From contig DASYXS010000009.1 of the NCBI GenBank assembly GCA_035934535.1, positions 1 through 13,578 on the forward strand: 13,578 nucleotides of DNA. Reading direction: 5' to 3'. The notes below the pieces were generated by a model that worked only from the letters and a program-made list of their open reading frames with translations, was not told where the DNA came from and did no database searches. The stretch is from DASSJF01 sp035934535 (GTDB taxonomy: Bacteria; Sysuimicrobiota; Sysuimicrobiia; Sysuimicrobiales; Segetimicrobiaceae). Each line of letters starts with the position of its first letter. Within the stretch, counting starts at the first letter, position 1. Both the position numbers and the translations under genes were made by a program. Below, piece by piece: positions 1 to 6,317 of the stretch.

Positions 1-1842
1 GGTGCCGCGCCTCCGCCGTATTTCCTGGGACGTCGGCTGTGCCTCCCGAACACGGATCTCGCGCGGCACGTCCTCGTCACAGGTCTGACGGGCGCGCACA
101 AGACGACCGCGCTGACTCTGCCGGTGTTGCTGGACGCCGCCAGAGCCGGCGTCTCCGCCGTGGCGTTCGACCTCAAGTATGGTGAGCGCGACAGTCTGGC
201 CGGCGCTGCCCCGGAGTGGTGGCGTCAGGGTCGCGACGTCCTTGTATTCGCGCCGTCGGATAGTTCTTCGCTGCGATGGAATCCGCTGGCGGTGTGCGGG
301 TCGCTCGGCGACGCGTACGAGTTCGCGTTGGATCTCTTTCCCGACGAAAGCGCCGAAAGCCCAGACTTCGGCTATTGGACCGGAGCCGAGCGCCACGTTT
401 GCGCCGCGCTGACTTGGGCGCTTGTTACGGACGGCGGGGCCCGTTCAGTTGCCCGGCTGCGGGCGCTGGCCGAGGCGGGGTCCGACGCGGTGGCCAGCTA
501 CGTCCATGGGCATCGACGCGCCGCGGTTATCGCGGAGCATCTTGGCGCGTACGGGGCGATGCTGCCGAAAGACCGGGCCGGCATCTTGCAGGGAATTGCC
601 GGCCGCCTGGAGTCCTGGAGTGATGAACGCGTGTCGGCGGCGACGGCGGATCCGCGCGGCGCGGGGTCGTGGGATGAAATCACGTTGGCGCGATTGCGCC
701 GCGAGCCAACACTCCTGCTCATTGGCGTGCCCCAGGCCGCCCTGCCGCGTCTACGGAGTCTGTGCCAACTATTGATGCGGATGCTCGCCGCGCAGCTGCT
801 GCGGCCTCGCGGACGAGACGAGCCGGTTCCGGTTGTATACGTGCTCGAGGAATTGCCGGCATGGGGGCCGCTGCCCGGTCTGGCCGATCTTCTTGCGACC
901 TTTCGCAGCCGTGAGGTGGCGATCGTCGCCACAGTGCAGAGCGAGGCGCAGGGTGAATCGGTATACGGTGCCAGCGGATGGGCGGCGATCGCCGCTAATT
1001 TCGTGACGAAGATCTACTTCCCGTCGCTGGCCGACCCGGACGCCGAGCGGCTCAGCCGCGCCCTGGGAACGACCACCGTCGTTCAGGTGTCGCGTAGCCG
1101 GGGTTGGGGCGGAAGGGGCCGGCAGGAAACCGAGCAGACGCGGATGATCGACGTCCCGCTCAGGCGGCCCGAGGCCCTTCAAGGCGTCGGCGCCATGGAA
1201 GACGAGATCACCGTCCGGTGTTCCGGACTGCCGCCGGCGCGTCTGTGGTGTCCGCCGTACCATCTCCGGCCGTCGTACGCGCGCCTTGTCCCAGAGACCG
1301 CGCCGTCTACTGTGGAGATCGCGGTCAAGCACCATCTGAGAAGCCGCGAGCGCGACGGTCGGAGGCGGAACCACGGTTCGTCGCACTTCGGCCCGTGCCC
1401 GGCCGTGTCGGCGGAGCCAATCGTCGATGCACCGATCGTGACCGCGCCGCGGGCAGCGACGTCCGCGGCATCGGCACCGGCCGCGGAGGTCCGGTCGACC
1501 GATCGCGGCCGGACGGCGCCGGATGACGATTTTGGCGTCTTCGTTGAGGCCGTGTTGAGCAGTTCGGGCGGCGGCATCTCCCCTCGTATTGTGTGTCGGG
1601 ATGACCGGCTCATCGAAATGCGCATCCAGCCTGCGCTGGCATTTCGGTTGCTCGGCGGAGGCGATAAGGCGCAGACGGTCATCCGGAAATGGGCGGCCCG
1701 CCGATGGGTGAGACGGGTACGGCCTGTTTTTGTGATCGAGCGGGCCGCCTTCGACACGCTGGACCCAGAGCTCCGGCGGCGTCTGACTGCTTTATGCGGG
1801 ACCGCTCGAGTCTTCTCATCGAGCGGCGACAGACCGGCGTGA
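1..1842 (+). CDS. VirD4/TraG-like type IV coupling protein ATPase (5' end outside window)
   Basis: The reading frame is open from base 1, so the N-terminus lies outside the window; 613 residues are visible (numbered from base 1). The order fits the VirD4/TraG/TraD family, hexameric inner-membrane ATPases that deliver DNA or protein to a type IV secretion channel. A P-loop-like GLTGAHKTT lies at residues 28-36. A Walker B-like VYVLEELPAWG lies near 279-289, followed by a helix-rich stretch and the TVQSEAQ motif near 311-317, typical of the TraG/TraD C-terminal (TraM-recognition) region. Two features are odd: His33 replaces the usual Gly before the P-loop Lys, and Walker B reads LEE instead of LDE. 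Residues about 430-500 form an Ala/Pro-rich linker. The last ~100 residues are a separate, basic, possibly winged-helix domain that I do not recognise. No transmembrane segment is visible, but the N-terminus is missing. T-ending codons look commoner here than in the downstream genes, which hints at transfer. No relaxase or VirB gene is in view. Confidence 0.72.
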   Translation, partial: GAAPPPYFLGRRLCLPNTDLARHVLVTGLTGAHKTTALTLPVLLDAARAGVSAVAFDLKYGERDSLAGAAPEWWRQGRDVLVFAPSDSSSLRWNPLAVCGSLGDAYEFALDLFPDESAESPDFGYWTGAERHVCAALTWALVTDGGARSVARLRALAEAGSDAVASYVHGHRRAAVIAEHLGAYGAMLPKDRAGILQGIAGRLESWSDERVSAATADPRGAGSWDEITLARLRREPTLLLIGVPQAALPRLRSLCQLLMRMLAAQLLRPRGRDEPVPVVYVLEELPAWGPLPGLADLLATFRSREVAIVATVQSEAQGESVYGASGWAAIAANFVTKIYFPSLADPDAERLSRALGTTTVVQVSRSRGWGGRGRQETEQTRMIDVPLRRPEALQGVGAMEDEITVRCSGLPPARLWCPPYHLRPSYARLVPETAPSTVEIAVKHHLRSRERDGRRRNHGSSHFGPCPAVSAEPIVDAPIVTAPRAATSAASAPAAEVRSTDRGRTAPDDDFGVFVEAVLSSSGGGISPRIVCRDDRLIEMRIQPALAFRLLGGGDKAQTVIRKWAARRWVRRVRPVFVIERAAFDTLDPELRRRLTALCGTARVFSSSGDRPA

Positions 1843-1871
1843 TAAGATCTTGAATAAGGGAGTCCTCATCG

Positions 1872-2228
1872 ATGGCCGCGGACGCTTGGGAACTCAGGAC
1901 CGCCCGCCTCGAGGGCGTATACGAGCGGGTCGACAGGCGCCTGGGCGCCGTCGAGGGCCGGCTCTTCACGTTGGAACACAAGATGGACACGGGCTTCGCA
2001 CAGGCCCGCGCGGAGATCCGCGCGACTCATTCCGAGCTCCGCGCAGAGATCGCCGGCCTCCGAGGCGAGTTACACTCGGAAATCGCCGGCCCCAGAACGG
2101 AACTTCTAGGCCGGATGGATCGGCAACTCGCGAGAGCGGACCGCCAATTCTACTGGCTCCTCGGTACGCTCGGGGCGCTGATCGTCTCCGGGCTTCTTCC
2201 ATTAGGGCTCAAACTCACCGGCCACTGA
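1872..2228 (+). CDS. Small coiled-coil protein with C-terminal membrane anchor
   Basis: This 118-residue protein is of unknown function. A good Shine-Dalgarno (AAGGGAGT, 1855-1862) sits 9 nt before the ATG, which supports this start. Residues ~9-92 are charged, heptad/hendecad-like helix. Within it are three consecutive 11-residue repeats (residues 47-57, 58-68, 69-79), each with the pattern [AS]-E-I-x6-L-x or close to it. Residues ~93-115 (starting QFYWLLGTLG) form one hydrophobic helix, so the protein is probably a tail-anchored inner-membrane rod. The architecture resembles the DUF1640/CCDC90-like group of small bacterial coil-plus-TM proteins, but that is only a resemblance. It starts 29 nt after the coupling-protein gene on the same strand, so the two may be co-transcribed. 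Confidence 0.7.
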   Translation: MAADAWELRTARLEGVYERVDRRLGAVEGRLFTLEHKMDTGFAQARAEIRATHSELRAEIAGLRGELHSEIAGPRTELLGRMDRQLARADRQFYWLLGTLGALIVSGLLPLGLKLTGH

Positions 2229-2303
2229 GTACCGCCTGACGTTGGCGCTGCGACACCGCGCCCGACCGATCGCAAGGCCCTCGCTCCCGCCGCCCCGAAG
2301 TTC

Positions 2304-4616
2304 GTGGCGATGGATGTGGCCCGCGTGCTCGACGAAATCCGGCGCGATCCGCGGTACCGTGATCAGATCGTGCACGAGGAGACGTTTCCCGGGCGGCCGG
2401 CGCGGTACGCCGATCCGGCCCGTCCGCTGCCGGCACCGCTTGCGGACGCGCTGACCAAGCGCGGGGTCGGGCGGCTCTTCACGCATCAGGCGGCGGCGCT
2501 CGACGCGATCCGCGACGGCGAGTCGGTGATCGTGACGACCGGGACCGCGAGCGGCAAGACGCTGTGTTACCTGCTGCCGGTGCTCGAGACGCTCGTTCGC
2601 GACGCCGAGGCGCGGGCGCTCTTCATCTACCCCACCAAGGCCCTCGCCCAGGATCAGGCGGATGCGATCGGCGAGTTCGCGTCGCCGGTTCCGGATCTTG
2701 TGTTCGGGACCTACGACGGCGACACGCCCGCCGAGGAGCGGCGGCGCCTCAGGCAGGCGGGACGCATCCTTCTCACCAACCCCGACATGCTGCACGTCGG
2801 GATCCTGCCGCAGCACTTCCGGTGGTGGCGGCCGTTTCTGCGGTCGCTGCGGTACGTCGTCCTCGACGATATGCACGTCTACCGCGGCGTCTTCGGCAGC
2901 CACGTCGGGCTCGTGCTCCGCCGGTTGTGGCGGACCTGCCGCGTGCACGGCTCGGACCCCCAGGTCATCTGCACGTCCGCGACGATCGCCAACCCGGAGC
3001 AGTTCGGCGGCCGGCTCACGGGTCGGCCGGTGCGGCTCGTCGACGACGACGGCGCTCCGCGCGGACCGCGCCGGTTTGTGATGTGGAATCCGCCCGTGCT
3101 TGCGCGCCGTGAGATGCGGCGGCGGAGCCCTTACTCGGAGGCGGCGTGGCTCCTCGCGTCCCTCGTGCGTCAGTCCGCCCGGACGATCGTCTTCACCAAA
3201 GCCCGCAAGATCACTGAGCTCGTGTACCGGTACGCCGCGGATGCGCTGTCAGATGTTCCCGCGCTGGCGGCCCAGGTGAGCCCATATCGTGCCGGATATC
3301 TCGCCAAAGAACGGCGGGCGATCGAGCAGCGTCTCTTCCGCGGCGAACTGCTCGGCGTCGTGAGCACGAGCGCCCTCGAGCTCGGCATCGACGTGGGCGC
3401 ACTCGATGCGTCGGTGCTGGTCGGCTATCCCGGCACCATGGCGAGCGTCTGGCAGCGGACGGGCCGGGCGGGGCGGGGGAGAGGCGACGCGCTCGCGGTG
3501 CTGATCGCCCTCGAAGACGCGCTCGACCAGTATCTGATGCGCCGGCCCGCGTACTTCTTCGGGCGGCCGGTCGAGCACGCGACCGTGGACCCGGAGAACC
3601 CGTACATCCTCGCGGCGCATCTTCGCTGCGCCGCGGCCGAACTGGCGTTGGGTCCGAGCGATGCGGCGCTGTTCGGGCCGCGTCTGACGGAGGTGGCCGA
3701 AGCCCTCGAAGGGCTCGGCGAACTGGTCCGCCGCCGGGACCGCTGGCATCCCCGCACCCGCGCGTACCCGGCGCGCCAGGTGGACATCCGGGCGGCGTCC
3801 GGCGACACCTATCGGATCGTGGAGGCGGCATCCCGCCGGTTGATCGGGACGGTGGACGCGTCACGGGCGTTCGAGCAGGTGCACCCGGGCGCCATCTACC
3901 TGCATCAGGGCGACGCCTACCGGGTCCTCCGGCTCGACTTCGAGACCCGCCACGCGCTCGTCGAGCGCGACGACGGCGGCTACTATACGGAGGCGCGCGT
4001 CCTCACGGACCTCGCGATCCAGGGCACGCGCGCCTCGCGGCCGATCGGGGGAGAGGCGGGCACCGTCGCGTGCTTCGGGGACGTGCGCGTCACGAACCAG
4101 GTGATCGAATACCGCCGCAAGCAGCTCGCGACTGAGACGGTGCTCGCCGTCCACAGCCTCGAGATGCCGGAGGAAGAACTGCGGACGACGGCGCTCTGGC
4201 TCGTGCTGCCGCCGTCCGTCGCGGCCGAGATCGAGTCGCGCGGGCTCGACCTGGCGGGCGGCATTCACGCCGTCGAGCACGCGGCGATCGGCCTCCTGCC
4301 GCTCTTCGCGATGTGCGACCGGTGGGATATCGGCGGGGTGAGCTATCCGGTGCACCCCGAGACCGGCCGCGCGACGATCTTTATCTACGACGGCTACCCC
4401 GGCGGCGTCGGCGTGACCGAAAAGGGTTACGAGTTGCTCGACGGGCTGCTCGCCCGCACGCTCGAAGTCATCGAGTCGTGCCCCTGCGAGGCCGGCTGCC
4501 CGTCCTGCATCCAGTCCCCCAAGTGCGGCAACCTCAACGAGCCGCTCGACAAGCAGGCGGCCGTGCACCTGCTGCGGGGGCTCACCCGCGAGGCCGCTCC
4601 GCCCGCCGCACGATAG
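2304..4616 (+). CDS. mrfA: MrfA/Hrq1-family DEXH-box DNA helicase with DUF1998 zinc domain
   Basis: This is a superfamily 2 helicase of about 770 residues, close to the length of Bacillus subtilis MrfA (YprA), a 3'-5' DNA helicase in mitomycin-damage repair; fungal Hrq1 is related. Visible motifs, numbered from the GTG at 2304, are: LFTHQAAA (Q-like), TGTASGKT (79-86, motif I), PTKALAQDQ (Ia), TNPDML (Ib), LDDMH (187-191, motif II), TSATI (III), and STSALELGIDVG to QRTGRAGRGRG (V-VI). The C-terminal DUF1998/MZB part ends in a Cys cluster (726, 728, 732, 735, 741) that should bind zinc. Motif II reads DDMH where DE(x)H is usual. The start is uncertain: GTG 2304 or ATG 2310, neither with a strong ribosome site; the homology fits both. 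The gene begins 75 nt after the coiled-coil gene. No MrfB/YprB exonuclease gene is adjacent in this window. Confidence 0.88.
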   Translation: MAMDVARVLDEIRRDPRYRDQIVHEETFPGRPARYADPARPLPAPLADALTKRGVGRLFTHQAAALDAIRDGESVIVTTGTASGKTLCYLLPVLETLVRDAEARALFIYPTKALAQDQADAIGEFASPVPDLVFGTYDGDTPAEERRRLRQAGRILLTNPDMLHVGILPQHFRWWRPFLRSLRYVVLDDMHVYRGVFGSHVGLVLRRLWRTCRVHGSDPQVICTSATIANPEQFGGRLTGRPVRLVDDDGAPRGPRRFVMWNPPVLARREMRRRSPYSEAAWLLASLVRQSARTIVFTKARKITELVYRYAADALSDVPALAAQVSPYRAGYLAKERRAIEQRLFRGELLGVVSTSALELGIDVGALDASVLVGYPGTMASVWQRTGRAGRGRGDALAVLIALEDALDQYLMRRPAYFFGRPVEHATVDPENPYILAAHLRCAAAELALGPSDAALFGPRLTEVAEALEGLGELVRRRDRWHPRTRAYPARQVDIRAASGDTYRIVEAASRRLIGTVDASRAFEQVHPGAIYLHQGDAYRVLRLDFETRHALVERDDGGYYTEARVLTDLAIQGTRASRPIGGEAGTVACFGDVRVTNQVIEYRRKQLATETVLAVHSLEMPEEELRTTALWLVLPPSVAAEIESRGLDLAGGIHAVEHAAIGLLPLFAMCDRWDIGGVSYPVHPETGRATIFIYDGYPGGVGVTEKGYELLDGLLARTLEVIESCPCEAGCPSCIQSPKCGNLNEPLDKQAAVHLLRGLTREAAPPAAR

Positions 4617-4665
4617 GCGCGGAGCGGGCAGGGGGGCCGGAGCCGCCCATCTAAATGGCTCGGTC

Positions 4666-5076
4666 ATGAAGGACGTGCCACCGGCCGGAGAGGGTCCCGC
4701 GGTCCCGGGCGGACCGGTCGTTGCCGCGGGGACACTCGACGAGGCCTACCGGCGCCAGATCATCGAGTCGGCCTCCTACGGCGCGGCGTTTTTCAACTGG
4801 ATCTACCTGCTGGCGATGCGGGCGTGGGGACACGCGCTGCTCGCGCTCATCATCACCGCGGTCTTTTGGCCGGCCGCCTGGATCATCTACGGGGTGTACG
4901 GCAAGCGGATCGCCTGGCAAACCCGGCGCTGGCGCGACTTCGACGATTTTCTCGCCTGCCAGCGCGCGTGGACGCGCGCCGCGATCGTGTGGACGATGGT
5001 GTTCGCCGCGCTCATCTTGGTCGGGATGATCCTTTCGCTCCTGGTCCCACACCACCGGTTCCGGCCGTCGATCTGA
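4666..5076 (+). CDS. Small two-helix membrane protein (DUF2628-like)
   Basis: This 136-residue protein has a Pro/Gly-rich N-terminus (residues 1-22) and an amphipathic stretch around AFFNWIYLLAMRAW (41-54). It has two predicted membrane helices at ~55-77 and ~105-127, with a basic loop between them (KRIAWQTRRWRDFDDF, ~80-95). The pattern of an aromatic FNW segment before a hydrophobic pair is reminiscent of DUF2628 inner-membrane proteins, whose function is unknown. I would not go further than that. It lies 49 nt after the helicase stop on the same strand and could be read through from it. The ATG at 4666 is preceded only by a G-rich stretch, not a clean Shine-Dalgarno. A tiny out-of-frame ATG at 4655 overlaps it and stops almost at once. 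Confidence 0.65.
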   Translation: MKDVPPAGEGPAVPGGPVVAAGTLDEAYRRQIIESASYGAAFFNWIYLLAMRAWGHALLALIITAVFWPAAWIIYGVYGKRIAWQTRRWRDFDDFLACQRAWTRAAIVWTMVFAALILVGMILSLLVPHHRFRPSI

Positions 5077-5085
5077 CGGCCGCCG

Positions 5086-5114
5086 TGTCACAAACCGGCC
5101 GCCTCCCCGGTCTC
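5086..5114 (+). promoter_or_regulatory. Candidate ECF41 (SigJ-type) promoter
   Basis: TGTCACA at 5086-5092 matches the -35 element that I recall for promoters of ECF41 sigma factors. After a 16-nt spacer comes GGTCTC (5109-5114), close to the short CGTC-type -10 element of the same group. The ATG of the oxidoreductase fragment is about 32 nt further on, with its ribosome site between. The placement is striking because the gene it precedes ends in an ECF41 sigma-factor remnant. The consensus is from memory and the -10 match is imperfect. Confidence 0.5.
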
Positions 5115-5129
5115 ATGGTCGAGACTCGG
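5107..5129. other. Short inverted repeat before the ribosome site
   Basis: GTCTC (5110-5114) and GAGAC (5121-5125) form a 5-bp stem with a 6-nt loop. CCG (5107-5109) and CGG (5127-5129) extend it to 8 bp with one bulged T. It overlaps the proposed -10 region and ends 4 nt before the Shine-Dalgarno. It could be an operator or a leader hairpin, but it is short enough to be chance in such GC-rich DNA. Confidence 0.25.
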
Positions 5130-5145
5130 AACTGGGAGGTGCACC

Positions 5146-5532
5146 ATGCGGCAGTCCTCACACATCGTCGTGCTCGGCGCCGGCTACGCCGGCCTCATGG
5201 CCGCGATGCGGTTGGCCAAGAAGACCGGACCTGAGGCCGGCATCACGCTGATCAACGCCGCGGACGCGTTCCATGAGCGCGTCCGCAACCATCAACTCGC
5301 GGCCGGACAAGCCGCCGGCCGGCATCCGCTCGCATCACTCGTGCGGGGTACCCGCATTCGGCTCGTCCAAGGCGTCGTGACCGCGATCGATCCCACCGCG
5401 CACCGCGTGACCGTGCGCCGCGGAGGGCCGGAGACCTCGGACCAAGCGATCGGCTACGATTATCTAGTGTACGCGCTCGGCAGCACGAGCCGGACCGGAC
5501 GGATCGCCGGCGCGGGGGAGCACGTCTACGGG
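5146..5532 (+). pseudogene. NDH-2-like FAD-dependent oxidoreductase, N-terminal fragment
   Basis: A strong Shine-Dalgarno (GGGAGGT, 5134-5140) sits 5 nt before the ATG. The product begins as a clear FAD/NAD(P) disulfide-oxidoreductase-type protein. It has the Rossmann motif VVLGAGYAGLMAA (GxGxxG at residues 11-16), an FHERVRNHQLAAG segment typical of NDH-2-like oxidoreductases, and YDYLVYALGS near residues 105-114. Homology stops after GAGEHVY (about residue 128, base 5529), whereas family members run to roughly 400 residues. The second Rossmann fold for NAD(P)H and the C-terminal part are missing. The frame stays open to a TAA at 5818-5820, but the added ~96 residues are Arg-rich nonsense produced by reading the following ECF41 remnant out of frame. 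I judge it non-functional, unless the break is an assembly error. Confidence 0.75.
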
Positions 5533-5845
5533 CGATCTCGACGGGCTGCTGACGATGCTCGCGGACGACGTGACGGTATGGGCCGACGGCGGCGGCAAGA
5601 TTCCCGGCGCGGCGCTGCGGCCCGTGCACGGGCCGGCCAACGTGGCCCGCTTCTTGATCGGGGTCACGGCGCGGTTCGCGCCGGCGGATGCGCGCTACGC
5701 GGTGGCCGACGTAAACGGCCGGCCGACGCTGCTCCTGCGCCGCGCCGACGGCACGCCGATCGTCGTCGTGAGCATCGAGGTCGACGGGTCGCGCATCCGC
5801 ACGATCTGGGCGATCGGTAACGCGGACAAGCTCAGGGCGGTGTAG
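5531..5845 (+). pseudogene. ECF41 (SigJ-type) sigma factor, C-terminal SnoaL-like domain remnant
   Basis: In the frame one base ahead of the oxidoreductase fragment, translation from GDLDGLL (5531) to the TAG at 5843-5845 gives the last ~104 residues of an ECF41 sigma factor. The evidence is a SnoaL-like domain with ADGGGK, the block ALRPVHGPANVARFL, VNGRPTLLLRR, and a GNADKL C-terminus. These match the DGGGK and NPDKL signatures known for the regulatory extension of ECF41 proteins. The sigma2 and sigma4 domains, which bind core polymerase and promoter, are absent. The nearest internal ATG (5555) has no ribosome site and would cut the domain. The remnant directly abuts the oxidoreductase fragment (junction ~5525-5533), as expected for a deletion joining two neighbouring same-strand genes. 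Confidence 0.75.
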
Positions 5846-5876
5846 CGCCCGCAAAGGCCAGCACACGCCGCGCCCG

Positions 5877-6287
5877 TCAATCGTCAAGCGGCACAGCCGC
5901 CGTGCATTCGATCTCGACCAACTGACCCTCGTAGCCCAGGTGCGTGACGCCGACCAGCGTCGTGGCGGTCCGCACCACCTCAGGCAGTTCGGAGTCGAGC
6001 AGCGCCTTCCACAGGCGGCCGAGAGTCCGCCGCTCCGCCGCGACGACGTACACGGTCGTGCGCACGACGTCCTCCGGCCGCGCGCCGGCGGCGGCCAAAC
6101 AGGCGGCGAGGTTGCGGAGGCACCGGCGGGCCTGCACGAGGGGATCGCCCGCGCCGACGAGTTGGCCGTGTTCGTCGAGCGGCACCTGGCCGGCCACGAA
6201 GACGAACCGCGCGTCGGCGACCGTCACAAGATGAGTGTAGCCCGGCGGATCGGCCAGTCCCGGGACGTTCCGGCGGTCGATGCGCAT
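5877..6287 (-). CDS. RidA/YjgF/YER057c-family protein
   Basis: The 136-residue length and sequence fit the RidA fold, a trimeric chorismate-mutase-like barrel whose archetype hydrolyses reactive enamines/imines from PLP enzymes. Diagnostic stretches are FVAGQVPLDEHG (~30-41), QARRCLRNLAACLAAAGA (~52-69), DVVRTTVYV (~73-81) and GQLVEIECTA (~121-130). By eye, the site of the catalytic Arg of archetypal RidA (PAR-S-C-V-E-V) aligns with Thr109 (TATTLVGV). This protein may therefore belong to another Rid subfamily without classical imine deaminase activity. The start is well supported: GGAGG at 6301-6297 lies 9 nt upstream of the ATG, and no other start codon follows the in-frame stop of the preceding gene. 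It is the last gene of the minus-strand cluster, 30 nt after the GH57/DUF3536 gene, and converges with the ECF41 remnant 31 nt away. Confidence 0.87.
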   Translation of the reverse strand: MRIDRRNVPGLADPPGYTHLVTVADARFVFVAGQVPLDEHGQLVGAGDPLVQARRCLRNLAACLAAAGARPEDVVRTTVYVVAAERRTLGRLWKALLDSELPEVVRTATTLVGVTHLGYEGQLVEIECTAAVPLDD

Positions 6288-6317
6288 CTCCTTGAGCCTC
6301 CGGCAAAGCGGATGGGT

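Noticed and set aside
1850..2239. A 129-codon frame overlapping the coiled-coil gene
   Set aside because: Its translation is Arg/Pro-rich without pattern, while the overlapping 118-residue frame has a ribosome site, a regular coiled coil and a membrane helix.
3861..4667. A 268-codon minus-strand open frame inside the helicase gene
   Set aside because: The helicase frame carries all the conserved motifs and the zinc cluster; the antisense translation resembles no family.
6288..6293. AAGGAG directly abutting the RidA ATG, suggesting a wrong start
   Set aside because: A second site, GGAGG at 6297-6301 on the minus strand, lies 9 nt upstream of the ATG and explains initiation normally.
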